This document shows, one piece after another, positions 39,094 through 48,548 of a stretch of 64,000 nucleotides of DNA. Each line of letters begins with the position of its first letter. The stretch's first letter is position 1. The notes under the pieces were generated by a model. It was not told the DNA's origin and ran no database searches. It saw only the letters and a program-made list of their open reading frames with translations. A program made the translations under genes and the position numbers. The stretch spans positions 20,218 to 84,217 of the forward strand of contig JAFGBM010000006.1 of the NCBI GenBank assembly GCA_016933155.1, in the 5' to 3' direction. The DNA is from Demequinaceae bacterium (lineage in GTDB: Bacteria; Actinomycetota; Actinomycetes; Actinomycetales; Demequinaceae).

Positions 39094-40422
39094 ATGAACC
39101 TCAGTACTCGATCGTTGCGCTTGGCCGCTGTGGCCGTGTGTGCGCGGGAGGGTATCGACGTTGCGGGGCTTCCGGCCCCGGAGTTGCTTGACCTGTCGGC
39201 TGATGTGGCTCGGCTGAGGCGGGATGCCGATGTGCTGATGGCGCAGGTCGCCGCTGAGATCGATCGCCGTTCTGCAGGGGTTGGTGTGGGGGCGGGGTTG
39301 GCGTCTCGTCAGGGGTTCCGTACTGCTGGGGAGTTGGTGGCTCAGGCGACGGGGGGCACGATGGCGGAGGCGAAGAGGCTCATGGCCACCGGGGGGCTTC
39401 TCGTTGAGGTTGACGACGACGCTGCAAGGGAGGCGGCCCTCCCCGAGCCTTCTCCATTGGCGCGGTTCCGTGTCGGTCTTGCGGCTGCGGTGCGGGAGGG
39501 GCAGATCGGAATTGACGCTGCGGCCCTGTTCACGTCGGCTTTGGCGGTTGTTCCCGATAGCGAGCGGACGGGTCGGTTGTTTTCGAAGGCGTTGGCCCAA
39601 GCCCCGGGGTTGCCGTTGGTGAAGGTTCGCCGGTTGGTGTGGCAGGCGCAGGCGTTTGCTGACCCCGTGGCGTGGGGGGATCGGGAGGAACGCCAGCATG
39701 AGGCTCGTTCTCTCATTGTTCGGGACGACACGGATGGCATGGTGACGGTGACGGCTCGGCTTGCCCCGTTGGCGGCCGCTCCGGTGAAGGCGGTTCTGGA
39801 TGCTGGCCTCAGGTGGGCCTTGAAGGCCCGTCGGGATGATCCGAGTTTCGATACGAGAACACCGTGGCAGATCAAGGCCGATATCCTCACCGACCTGTGT
39901 CGGCATGCCCTGGATTGCACGCAAGTGACCAGTGGGGTGAAGACCACGGTTGTGGTGCGGATGACCCTAGCGGATCTCGAATCCGGGTGTGGAGTGGGGG
40001 AGATCGACGGTATGGCCCAACCGGTGACGGTCGGGGCACTCCGTCAGGCTGCAGCCGATGCTGAAATCATTCCAGTTGTCCTCGGCGGCAAGTCCGAGGT
40101 CCTCGACTGGGGCAGAGCCCGCCGATTGTTCACCCCGGTCCAGCGATTAGCCCTGGTTGAACGCGACGGCGGATGCGCCTGGTGCAATGCCCCCCCATCC
40201 TGGTGCGAAGCGCACCATATCCGTTGGTGGGAACGAGACACCGGACCGACCGACCTCGACAACGGAGTGTTGATGTGTGCCCGATGCCACCACCGGATCC
40301 ACCGAGACGGATGGGACATCGACATCAAGGACCACGACATACGGTTCATCCCACCTGCATCCATCGACCCGAATCGCACCCCCCGCATCGGCGGCCGACA
40401 ACACTACAACCTCGCAGCCTGA
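39094..40422 (+). CDS. DUF222 and HNH endonuclease domain protein (REP13E12-like)
   Basis: A 442-residue protein. An N-terminal DUF222 region of about 330 residues is followed by an HNH domain: CAWCNAPPSWCEAHHIRWW, then TDLDNGVLMCARCHHRIH, with the CxxC pairs and catalytic His intact. This family is repeated in many actinobacterial genomes and was first seen as the mycobacterial 13E12 repeat; its function is unresolved. ATG 39094 is chosen; an ATG at 39064 is possible. It closes the accessory island. Confidence 0.9.
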   Translation: MNLSTRSLRLAAVAVCAREGIDVAGLPAPELLDLSADVARLRRDADVLMAQVAAEIDRRSAGVGVGAGLASRQGFRTAGELVAQATGGTMAEAKRLMATGGLLVEVDDDAAREAALPEPSPLARFRVGLAAAVREGQIGIDAAALFTSALAVVPDSERTGRLFSKALAQAPGLPLVKVRRLVWQAQAFADPVAWGDREERQHEARSLIVRDDTDGMVTVTARLAPLAAAPVKAVLDAGLRWALKARRDDPSFDTRTPWQIKADILTDLCRHALDCTQVTSGVKTTVVVRMTLADLESGCGVGEIDGMAQPVTVGALRQAAADAEIIPVVLGGKSEVLDWGRARRLFTPVQRLALVERDGGCAWCNAPPSWCEAHHIRWWERDTGPTDLDNGVLMCARCHHRIHRDGWDIDIKDHDIRFIPPASIDPNRTPRIGGRQHYNLAA

Positions 40423-40437
40423 ACACCACCCAGCGGC

Positions 40438-41526
40438 TTAGGCAGCTTTGGGTCCGCTCACGTGGTTCCGCCCGGCACTCTTCGAGCGGTAGAGGGCTTC
40501 GTCGGCCCTCCGCAGAAGGTCCCCGGGCGTGACCTTGCTGTCTTCCGTGGAGGCGACCCCGACGCTGATCGTGAGTGGTTTATTCGACCAGGACGCCCTC
40601 TGGATCGTCCGCCGAAACCTTTCCCCCATGACCATCGCCCCCCTCAGGCTGGTTCCAGGGAGGACGATGACGAACTCCTCCCCGCCGTAGCGGGCGAGAA
40701 AGTCCTGAGCACGGAGGTCGGACACCAGGAGGGACGCCACAGAGATGAGGGCATTGTCTCCCTCGATGTGACCGAACCGATCGTTGTATTCCTTGAAATG
40801 GTCCAGGTCGACCATGGCGATCGAGAACCCGCCCGGATTCCTCTGGGCCCGAGCGAACTCGGCTTCAAGACGCTCCTCGAGGGCTCGCCGATTCCCCACG
40901 CCGGTCAAGGGATCCGTCCGCGACTGAGCCTTGAGATCCAGTTCGCTCTCCTTGAGGACCCTTTGGGCCTCCTCCAGGGCCTCCATCCGGGCGTCCTGGT
41001 CGAGGATCATCCGCTCCAACTCGGTCACACCGCGCCGGAGCTCCATGTGGTCGACGATCTGACGCGAAAGGATCCTGAGCGCCTCAAGCTGGTCGGGGGT
41101 GACGTCTCTCGGCTGCCGGTCGAGGACGCAGACGGTTCCCACGGCATCCCCCGCCGGTGTCACTAGAGGGGCCCCGGCGTAGAAGCGGATGCTGGGATCC
41201 GATGTCACGAGGGGATTGTCCCGGAAGCGCGGGTCGAGCGTGGCATCACGGACGACCATGACCTCCTCGGGCTTGACGATGGCGTGGGCGCAGAAGGCGA
41301 TATCGCGGGGGGTTTCATCCTGCTCGATCCCGATCTTGGCCTTGAACCATTGGCGATCCTCGTCCACGAGGCTCAACTGGGCGACGGGGCAGCCGAAGAT
41401 GGCCGAGGCGACGGCCAGGAAGTCGTCGTAGACCTGCTCGGGGAGGGTGTCCAGGATCCCGTAGTCGCGGAGCGCCTGAAGACGACGCGTCTCATTCGCG
41501 GGGAGGGGAAAAGAGGAACTGCCCAT
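40438..41526 (-). CDS. GAF-GGDEF diguanylate cyclase
   Basis: A 362-residue soluble protein. A GAF domain occupies about 5-165 (ETRRLQALRDYGILDTLPE, QLSLVDEDRQWFKA, RFYAGAPLVTPAGDAVGTVC), a coiled coil about 166-205, and a GGDEF domain the remainder with RYGGEEF at 279-285. It should make c-di-GMP in response to a cytosolic signal. ATG 41526 follows GGTGG; upstream in-frame codons exist but do not resemble the family. Confidence 0.88.
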   Translation of the reverse strand: MGSSSFPLPANETRRLQALRDYGILDTLPEQVYDDFLAVASAIFGCPVAQLSLVDEDRQWFKAKIGIEQDETPRDIAFCAHAIVKPEEVMVVRDATLDPRFRDNPLVTSDPSIRFYAGAPLVTPAGDAVGTVCVLDRQPRDVTPDQLEALRILSRQIVDHMELRRGVTELERMILDQDARMEALEEAQRVLKESELDLKAQSRTDPLTGVGNRRALEERLEAEFARAQRNPGGFSIAMVDLDHFKEYNDRFGHIEGDNALISVASLLVSDLRAQDFLARYGGEEFVIVLPGTSLRGAMVMGERFRRTIQRASWSNKPLTISVGVASTEDSKVTPGDLLRRADEALYRSKSAGRNHVSGPKAA

Positions 41527-41689
41527 GCCTCCACCCAACGGCGGGAGGGGCGCGGCCGTCAAGGAGCCGCGACGGGAAACCATCCCGCACACCTCGTCAA
41601 CCACGAGGGGTGCGGCATTATTCCGAAACCCATGGACGTCGGGGTGCTCCACGTCGTTTGGCGGGGGTTCAGCCTAGACTCACAGGGTC

Positions 41690-43990
41690 ATGGACACGCG
41701 ATTCGTCGAGGGGCTCAACCCCCAGCAGGCCGAGGCCGTCACTCACGAGGGCCCCGCGCTCCTCATCATCGCGGGTGCCGGGTCGGGCAAGACCCGCGTC
41801 CTCACCCATCGGATCGCCCACCTGCTGGCGAGCGGCCGGGCCCGACCCCACGAGATCCTCGCCATCACCTTCACGAACAAGGCCGCCAGCGAGATGCGCG
41901 GCCGGGTCGAGGCCTTGGTCGGCCCGGAGGCGCGCTCGATGTGGGTCTCGACCTTCCATGCGGCTTGCATGCGGATCCTCCGCCGGGAGCATGACGCCGT
42001 CGGCCTGACCTCCACCTTCTCCATTTACGACACCGCCGACTCCGTCAACCTCATGCGGCTCGTCGCCAAGGACCTCAACCTCGACCCCAAGCAGTTCTCC
42101 CCCAAGGCTCTCGCGGCGCGGGTCGGCCGCTTCAAGGACGAATTGATCGGCCCGGAGGAAGCCGTGCGACTAACGGAATCCGCGTCCAGGTTCACCCTCG
42201 AACACGTGGCCGGGCAGGCCTACGGCCCCTACCAGGCGCGACTCGAGGCGGCGAACGCGGTCGACTTCGACGACATCATCCTCAAGTCCGTCCGACTCTT
42301 CGAGGAGCACCCGGATATCGCCGTCAAGTACCGGGAGCAGTTCCGTCACATCCTCGTCGACGAGTATCAGGACACCAACCACGCCCAGTACGTGCTCGTC
42401 AGGGAGTTCGTTGGGATGGGGGGCGCCGGAACCGGGACAGCCACAGCGAGCCTGACCGTAGTCGGGGACGCCGACCAGTCGATCTACGCCTTCCGCGGCG
42501 CCAACATCCGCAATATCCTCGAATTCGAGCAGGACTTCCCGGACGCCCACATCATCCGTCTCGAGCAGAACTACCGCTCCACCCAGACCATCCTGAGCGC
42601 CGCCAACGCTGTCATCGCCAACAACACCGAGCGCCGTCCGAAGAACCTCTGGACGGACGCCGGGGCGGGGGAGCGCATCGTGGGCTATGCCGCCGACACC
42701 GAGCAGGACGAGGCGCGTTTCATCGCCGAGGAGATCACCCGCCTGATGGGCGAGGACAACCGGGCGCCCTCCGAGGTCGCGGTCATGTATCGGGCCAACG
42801 CCCAGTCGAGGGCCATCGAGGAGCGGTTCATCCGGGCGGAGATCCCCTACACCGTCGTCGGGGGCACAAGGTTCTACGAGCGCACCGAAATCAAGGACAT
42901 GCTCGCCTACCTCGCAGCCGTCGCCAACGAGAACGACGACGTCGCTGTTCGACGCATCGTTAACACCCCGAGACGAGGCATCGGCGACGCGGCCGTCGAG
43001 GGGATCGAGGCGGCGGCGCGGGCCGCGGGGGTTTCTTTCGGGGCGGCCCTTCGACGGCTTGACGAGGCCTCAAGGATGACGGCACGGGCGAGGGCGGCCG
43101 TGGAGGGCTTCGTCGCCCTCCTCGACGACCTCCGGGCCCTGGCGGCGGACAACGGGCCCGCGGCGCTCATCGACGCGGTCGCGGACCGCACGGGCTATCT
43201 TGCCGCCTTGCGGGCGAGCGACGATCCCCAGGACGCCAGTCGTATCGAGAACGTCATGGAACTGGTCGCCGTCGGACGGGAGTACGGCGAGGAGAACCCT
43301 GACGGCACCCTGACGGGCTTCCTCGAGAAGGTGGCGCTCGTGGCCGACGCCGACCAGGTGCCGGACGCCGACGGCGGGGGCGGGGTCGTCACCCTCATGA
43401 CCCTCCACACCGCCAAGGGCCTCGAATACCCCGTCGTCTTCCTGACCGGCCTCGAGGAGGGAACCTTCCCCCATGCGAGGTCCATGGAGACCCCAGGGGA
43501 GCTGGAGGAGGAGCGTCGGCTCGCCTACGTCGGCCTGACGAGGGCCAAGGAACGCCTCTACCTGAGCCGGGCCGAGGTGCGCTCGAGCTGGGGCGCCCCC
43601 CAGTACTTCCCGGCCTCACGTTTTGTCGAGGAGGTTCCGGGGGATCTCGTCGACTGGCGGCGATCCGAGGGCCTGGACGAACTCGAAAGGGCCAGGGCGG
43701 AGCGGCTTTCCCGGAGGGGCGAATCCTGGTCCGGAATCTATGGGACTAAGGGGGTGGACCGTGCCACCGGAACCCTCGACGACCGGCGCGTGCCCCCGTC
43801 CCCACCGGGCTCGGCCCCGGGCCCCGATCTTGGATTGGGCATCGGCGACAGGGTCTCCCACGACCAATACGGTCTGGGGCGGGTCGTCGCTCTCGAGGGC
43901 AGCGGACACAATGCGGTGGCGAAGGTGGACTTCGGCGACCTCGGGGTCAAACGGCTCCTCCTCCGGTTCGCCCCCGTCGTCAAGCTGTAG
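41690..43990 (+). CDS. pcrA: ATP-dependent DNA helicase PcrA/UvrD
   Basis: A 766-residue superfamily 1A helicase for nucleotide excision repair, replication restart and RNA polymerase backtracking. Q-motif LNPQQAEAV, Walker A AGAGSGKT (28-35), motif II VDEYQDTN, motif III GDADQSIYAFRGA, motif IV LEQNYRST, motif V TLHTAKGLEYPVVFL and motif VI YVGLTRAKERLYL are all intact. The C-terminal GDRVSHDQYGLGRVVALEG is the PcrA Tudor-like domain that binds RNA polymerase. TAGACT lies nine bases before the ATG. Confidence 0.97.
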   Translation: MDTRFVEGLNPQQAEAVTHEGPALLIIAGAGSGKTRVLTHRIAHLLASGRARPHEILAITFTNKAASEMRGRVEALVGPEARSMWVSTFHAACMRILRREHDAVGLTSTFSIYDTADSVNLMRLVAKDLNLDPKQFSPKALAARVGRFKDELIGPEEAVRLTESASRFTLEHVAGQAYGPYQARLEAANAVDFDDIILKSVRLFEEHPDIAVKYREQFRHILVDEYQDTNHAQYVLVREFVGMGGAGTGTATASLTVVGDADQSIYAFRGANIRNILEFEQDFPDAHIIRLEQNYRSTQTILSAANAVIANNTERRPKNLWTDAGAGERIVGYAADTEQDEARFIAEEITRLMGEDNRAPSEVAVMYRANAQSRAIEERFIRAEIPYTVVGGTRFYERTEIKDMLAYLAAVANENDDVAVRRIVNTPRRGIGDAAVEGIEAAARAAGVSFGAALRRLDEASRMTARARAAVEGFVALLDDLRALAADNGPAALIDAVADRTGYLAALRASDDPQDASRIENVMELVAVGREYGEENPDGTLTGFLEKVALVADADQVPDADGGGGVVTLMTLHTAKGLEYPVVFLTGLEEGTFPHARSMETPGELEEERRLAYVGLTRAKERLYLSRAEVRSSWGAPQYFPASRFVEEVPGDLVDWRRSEGLDELERARAERLSRRGESWSGIYGTKGVDRATGTLDDRRVPPSPPGSAPGPDLGLGIGDRVSHDQYGLGRVVALEGSGHNAVAKVDFGDLGVKRLLLRFAPVVKL

Positions 43991-44033
43991 GGGCCGGGTA
44001 GGCTGGTGCGTTGACGCTCGAAGGAGAGGCGAC

Positions 44034-44987
44034 ATGGGCAGACAGGGAAGCAAGGTCGCGATCGTAGGGGCGGGCTCGGTCGGTGCGACGCTCGCATACG
44101 CCTGCCTGATGCAAGGGCTTGCCCGCACCGTCGCGCTCTACGACATCGACAAGCCCAAGGTCGAGGCCGAGGCGCTCGACCTCGCCCAGGGGATCCAATT
44201 CATGCCCCAGGCCGAGGTTCTGGGGTCGGACGACATCGCCGTTTGCGCCGATTCCGACGTGGTGGTCATCACCGCAGGGGCCAAGCAGAAGCCCGGCCAG
44301 AGCAGGCTCGACCTCGCCGGGGCGACCATCGGCCTCATGGATGCCATAATCCCCCCGATCATGAACGTCGCGCCGGATGCTGTCTTCCTGTTGGTGACCA
44401 ACCCTGTGGATGTCGTCACGTTCGCCGCCATCAAGAAGTCGGGGATGCCGCCCCACAGGATGTTCGGGTCCGGAACGGTCCTCGACTCCTCCCGGCTCCG
44501 ATACCGGGTCGCCCAGGAGTGCGGGGTGGCGGTCGCCAACGTCCACGCCTACATCGCGGGCGAACACGGCGACTCCGAGGTCGCCCTGTGGTCGTCGGCC
44601 AGCATAGGCGGATTGCCCCTCACCGAATGGCCCGGACCGGACGGCGCTCCCATCATGACCGAAGAGAGATGCGAGTCGATCCAGCGGGAGGTCAAGGAGT
44701 CGGCCTACAAGATCATCGCAGGCAAGGGGGCGACAAACTACGCGATCGGGGTGGCGGGAGCACGCATCGTCGAGGCGGTCCTGTTCGACCAGAACAGGGT
44801 CTTGCCGGTGTCGACCCTGATCGATTTTCCCGGCGTCGGCGAGGTGTGCCTGTCGCTTCCCTCCATCGTGGGAAGGGACGGGGTCAAATCCAGGGTTGTC
44901 GTGGGGCTCAACCGTTCGGAGACGATCGCGTTGGAGAACTCCGCGAGGTCGATCAGGGAGGTCGCCGTCAAATTCGGCGTCGGCTGA
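44034..44987 (+). CDS. ldh: L-lactate dehydrogenase
   Basis: A 317-residue NAD-dependent enzyme. The dinucleotide fold is GAGSVGATLAYA; the active-site His178 is in GEHGDSE; AGAKQKPGQSRLDL carries Gln where malate dehydrogenases have Arg, so pyruvate/lactate is the predicted substrate. ATG 44034 follows AAGGAGAGG; TAGGCT at 43999-44004 is a likely -10 box. A distinct malate dehydrogenase lies at 59.3 kb. Confidence 0.94.
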   Translation: MGRQGSKVAIVGAGSVGATLAYACLMQGLARTVALYDIDKPKVEAEALDLAQGIQFMPQAEVLGSDDIAVCADSDVVVITAGAKQKPGQSRLDLAGATIGLMDAIIPPIMNVAPDAVFLLVTNPVDVVTFAAIKKSGMPPHRMFGSGTVLDSSRLRYRVAQECGVAVANVHAYIAGEHGDSEVALWSSASIGGLPLTEWPGPDGAPIMTEERCESIQREVKESAYKIIAGKGATNYAIGVAGARIVEAVLFDQNRVLPVSTLIDFPGVGEVCLSLPSIVGRDGVKSRVVVGLNRSETIALENSARSIREVAVKFGVG

Positions 44988-44988
44988 C

Positions 44989-45864
44989 TCAGCCGATGTA
45001 GTCGCTGAAGATCGAGTACAGCTCGCCCGGGTACATGATCTCGTACGTGGCGAGCATCATCGAGAGGAAGCCCGCACCGACCCCCGCCCAGGCGAAGAGA
45101 GAACCACCCATGAAGCCCGCCGCTGCCCTCCGGCGGCCCAGGAAGCCGAGGAGGACGGCCAGGAAGCCCAGACCGGCCCCGGCGTAGGGGAAGTACTGAT
45201 CGAAATCGGTTCCCAGCCCGAAGACGGCCAAGGCCGTCACGCCGACAGCGGCAATCCCCAGGATGGCCGCGATGCCGGTCAGGGGCGCCGTCGGGGTGGT
45301 TCGGTCCGTATCGTCGTCGTCGAGGTCACGGGGCTTGGGGGCCTGGAGCATTCCGGGACTGGCCGCCGTCGATCCCGGCTGAAGGGTGTTGACCGCCCCC
45401 GTCTGGGGGAAGCCGCCTCCCGACTGGCCCGTGGGCATGAAGGTGCCACCCGTGGCCGGGCCGGCGGCGGTTTGGCCCGTGGGCATGAAGGTTCCGCCCG
45501 TGGCGGGGCCGGCGGCGCTGGGCTGGCCGACGGGCTGGAAGGTCCCTCCCGAGGCTGGGCCTGCGGCCTGAGGGGCACCGGTCTGAGGAGTAGAGGCACC
45601 TTGGGGTCGGGCGCTGGCCAAAGGCGAGGGCTGGATGACCGGGGTATAGACACCCGCGTCGGATTGCTGAACGGCCTGGTTCAGGGGATTCGCCGCCGTC
45701 TGGGGGCCGGCTGCGGCGTAACCGCTCGCCGCCTGGGCCGGTTGCTGCTGGAGCGGGTGAACGTGCTGGGTCCACCGCTGACCGTCCCAATAGCGCAACT
45801 GTCCCGGCGTCTGCGGATCGGGATACCAATTCGCAGGCGGGAGGCCAGAGGATGGGGTCGTCAT
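44989..45864 (-). CDS. DUF2510 domain membrane protein with tandem repeats
   Basis: A 291-residue protein. The N-terminal ANWYPDPQTPGQLRYWDGQRWT is a DUF2510 domain; a Gln/Ala/Pro-rich region follows with three tandem copies of a 15-16 residue unit (AAGPATGGTFMPTGQ), then three or four C-terminal membrane helices from about residue 190. Its function is unknown; DUF2510 proteins are common in actinobacterial envelopes. ATG 45864 follows GGAG. It converges on ldh with one base between. Confidence 0.85.
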   Translation of the reverse strand: MTTPSSGLPPANWYPDPQTPGQLRYWDGQRWTQHVHPLQQQPAQAASGYAAAGPQTAANPLNQAVQQSDAGVYTPVIQPSPLASARPQGASTPQTGAPQAAGPASGGTFQPVGQPSAAGPATGGTFMPTGQTAAGPATGGTFMPTGQSGGGFPQTGAVNTLQPGSTAASPGMLQAPKPRDLDDDDTDRTTPTAPLTGIAAILGIAAVGVTALAVFGLGTDFDQYFPYAGAGLGFLAVLLGFLGRRRAAAGFMGGSLFAWAGVGAGFLSMMLATYEIMYPGELYSIFSDYIG

Positions 45865-45952
45865 GGTGTCTCCAACTTACGGCAAACTCGGACGTCGCGC
45901 AGGCACCTCCTCAAGGGAGGGTCTCCCTCCGTTGTACCAGTAAAACCTCTAC

Positions 45953-45995
45953 CGAAAAACAAGCGGGACCGGAGCAAGTGCTTCCGGTCCCGCTT
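45953..45995 (-). terminator. intrinsic terminator of the MMPL gene
   Basis: On the minus strand a 13-bp stem (AAGCGGGACCGGA pairing with TCCGGTCCCGCTT, 45995-45961) is followed by GTTTTTCGG. It lies 48 bases after the MMPL stop codon. Confidence 0.85.
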
Positions 45996-46042
45996 ATCCC
46001 TACGCCAGTGCTGAAGGCACGTAGCCCTGGTTCCGCTTGTCC

Positions 46043-48226
46043 CTATACGAGGGCCGGCTCGGCTTCCTCCTGGGGCGAGGGCGTGGAAACGAACTCGCCT
46101 CCCTCGATCGACACATTCGGCAGCCACGAGAGCCACGAGGGCAGGTACCAGTTCCTTTCTCCCAGGAGGGCCATGACCGACGGCACCAGGATGGTGCGGA
46201 CCAGCGTCGCGTCGATGATGACCGCCGCGCCGAGTCCGAAACCCATCTGGCAGAACTCGGCGAGGTCTCCCAGCGCGAATCCGGCGAACACGGCGACCAT
46301 GATGAGCGCGGCCCCCGTGATGAGGGATCCCGTGCGGCCGAGCCCGGCGGCGATCGCCGTCCTGGTGTTCCCCGTGAGGTCGTAGGACTCCTTGATCCGG
46401 CTCAGGAGGAACACGTGGTAGTCCATCGAGAGCCCGAAGAGCACGGCGAACAGGAACAGGGGGATCCATGGTGCGATGCCGTCGACCTGCGGCAACCCGA
46501 GGATTCCGGCGCCCCATCCGTGCTGGAAGACCGCCACCATCAGCCCGAAGGCCGCCGCGGTCGAAAGCAGGTTGAGGGCGATCCCCATGAGGGGGATGAC
46601 CACGGACCGGAATGCCAGAAGCAACAGGATGAAGGACGCCCCGAGCACGATAGCCAGGACCGCGGGGGTCGACCCGACGATGACCTCGGTGAACTCCATG
46701 GAGCCTGCCTGGTTTCCTCCAACGCTCCAGGTCGCCTCCGTGTCCCCGAGGTACTCAGGGATGATCTCGTCGTGGAGCCGGTTGATGGACTGGTCCGCCC
46801 GAATGTCGGCCGAATCGTAGAAGTCCTTGGTGTCGATGAATGCGACATCGCCGTACCAGTCGACGGAGGTCTCCGCGAAGCCGGGGTCCGCGTCGATCGC
46901 GGAGGCGAGTGCAACGATCTCGGGCTGGGTGCCCAAGGCCCCATCGATGGCAACGAGGGTCTCCGACCTTCCCCAACCGAAGTCCTCGACCAGGATGTCC
47001 TGGGCCTGCCGGAAGGTGTTGTCCTCCGGAAGCGAGTCGAGGCCGGGGAAGGCCAACCGCATCCCCAGGGCAGGTGCCGCGAGGACGAGGAGGAGGCCGG
47101 CTCCGATGGTCGCCGAGACCGCGGGCCGGGCGATGACGGTTCGGGCGATGCCCGCCCACCTCCGGGACTCGCGCCCGGGATGCGCCGTCGGGACGCGCCC
47201 CTTGTTCACCCGGTCACCGAGCAGCCGGAGCAGGGCGGGAAGGAGGGTGAGCGCCACAAGCAACGAGGCGACGGCCGCGACGATGGCACCGCCCCCGAGG
47301 CTCCTCATGATGGTTGAGGGCACCACGAGAAGACCGGCCAGAGACACGATGACCGTCGCCCCCGACACGAGCACGGCGCGGTTGGCCGTGTTGCCCGCGA
47401 TCGTGACGGCGTCGACGACGGAGCGTCCCCTGACCCTCTCCTCGCGGAAACGCTGCACCTGGAGCAGCGAATAGTCGATGCTCAGGGCGAGCCCCATCAT
47501 CGTGATCATGTTGACGATGAAGAACGACATCTCGAAGGCCTGCCCGATGATCGCCGTCAAGCCGATGGCGACGACGATCGACGCGATGGCGAGCAGGATG
47601 GGGATGCCCGCGGCCGCAAGGGCCCCGAAGACGATGACGAGGATCACGAGGGCCACGCCGATGCCGATCATCTCGCCCTTGACGAGAGTCTCTTCCGCGA
47701 GCTCATCGAAGATGACGCCCGCGGTCGCGTTGCCGAAGGCGATGACGGTGAAGCCGGATTCCTGGACGGACGCCACGGCGTCGTTCAAAGCGGTACCGAT
47801 CTCGGCAGAGTCGGTGCTCGCGTCGATGGCGACCGAGACGAGGACCGTGAAGCCCGACTCCGAAACCGGGAAAGGCATCTCCGCGGTCGGGACGGATACC
47901 CCGACGACCCCTTCGATGCCGGAGACGGAGTCGACGACCTCGCCGATGACCTCGGTGAAGGCCTGCTCGCCGAATCGCGCGGAGTCCGATCGAATGATGA
48001 TGGTCTCGGTCTCGGTATCGCTGTCGACTCCGCGGTAGTGGTCGTTGAGGTCCTGGGTGTCCTGCCACTCCGTCTGGACGGTGATGTGGTCGTCCTGGGT
48101 GAGGGCGTCGCCGAGAAATCCGGCGGCGTAGATGGCGCTGGCGAGCCCGACGAGCCAAAGGCCAAGAGTGAGCCAGGGTCGTCGTGCGGATGCCCTCGCG
48201 ATCCGCCCGGTTGTTCCGATCTTCAT
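46043..48226 (-). CDS. MMPL family RND transporter
   Basis: A 727-residue inner-membrane exporter of the MMPL/RND superfamily, with two repeats of one plus five membrane helices and two large extracytoplasmic loops. MMGLALSIDYSLL in the first half and FGLSMDYHVFLLSRIKE in the second are the proton-relay helices with the conserved Asp-Tyr pairs. Export of lipids or hydrophobic drugs is usual for the family. ATG 48226 follows AGGAGA. It is divergent from a kinase/regulator pair that probably controls it. Confidence 0.92.
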   Translation of the reverse strand: MKIGTTGRIARASARRPWLTLGLWLVGLASAIYAAGFLGDALTQDDHITVQTEWQDTQDLNDHYRGVDSDTETETIIIRSDSARFGEQAFTEVIGEVVDSVSGIEGVVGVSVPTAEMPFPVSESGFTVLVSVAIDASTDSAEIGTALNDAVASVQESGFTVIAFGNATAGVIFDELAEETLVKGEMIGIGVALVILVIVFGALAAAGIPILLAIASIVVAIGLTAIIGQAFEMSFFIVNMITMMGLALSIDYSLLQVQRFREERVRGRSVVDAVTIAGNTANRAVLVSGATVIVSLAGLLVVPSTIMRSLGGGAIVAAVASLLVALTLLPALLRLLGDRVNKGRVPTAHPGRESRRWAGIARTVIARPAVSATIGAGLLLVLAAPALGMRLAFPGLDSLPEDNTFRQAQDILVEDFGWGRSETLVAIDGALGTQPEIVALASAIDADPGFAETSVDWYGDVAFIDTKDFYDSADIRADQSINRLHDEIIPEYLGDTEATWSVGGNQAGSMEFTEVIVGSTPAVLAIVLGASFILLLLAFRSVVIPLMGIALNLLSTAAAFGLMVAVFQHGWGAGILGLPQVDGIAPWIPLFLFAVLFGLSMDYHVFLLSRIKESYDLTGNTRTAIAAGLGRTGSLITGAALIMVAVFAGFALGDLAEFCQMGFGLGAAVIIDATLVRTILVPSVMALLGERNWYLPSWLSWLPNVSIEGGEFVSTPSPQEEAEPALV

Positions 48227-48316
48227 GTCTTCTCCTGTTTCGTTGATGGTGTGGCCTTGGGGGCCCTCGGGGCCCGTTCCCGCCATTACTGTGTCGAAGC
48301 CTTGCGGCCGTCGCTA

Positions 48317-48374
48317 TGGGGGACATCCCCCAGATCACCCCGGACTTTCCGAGGGCCTCTAGGGGTCGTCCCCT
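48317..48374. promoter_or_regulatory. two related palindromes between MMPL and kinase genes
   Basis: TGGGGGACATCCCCCA (48317-48332) and AGGGGTCGTCCCCT (48361-48374) share the pattern GGGG-N-C-N-TCCCC and are each followed by GATCA. They are good candidates for binding sites of the adjacent LuxR-type regulator. The rest of the 322-base divergent gap (48227-48548) holds further C/G-rich half-sites (near 48453-48470 and 48497-48510) but no gene. Confidence 0.5.
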
Positions 48375-48548
48375 GATCAGGCACCTCCGACGGTAGGGTC
48401 CGGCGGCAGAATCCATAGCCCGCTTGAGAGTGAATCCGGTCTCCCGAAGGAGCGAATTCCAGGTCCCCGATACAGGGGGGTCGAGTATGCCCGGGTCCCC
48501 CGGATTGGGGATGCAAGAACCCTGCGTGCGGGGGAAGACGGAAAGGGT

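Noticed and set aside
39094..40422. homing endonuclease or group I intron
   Set aside because: The HNH domain is fused to DUF222, a widespread stand-alone actinobacterial family; no interrupted host gene or intron core surrounds it.
44034..44987. malate dehydrogenase as an alternative for the ldh gene
   Set aside because: The specificity position is Gln in AGAKQKPGQSR, which is the lactate dehydrogenase residue, and a clear mdh lies at 59317-60300.
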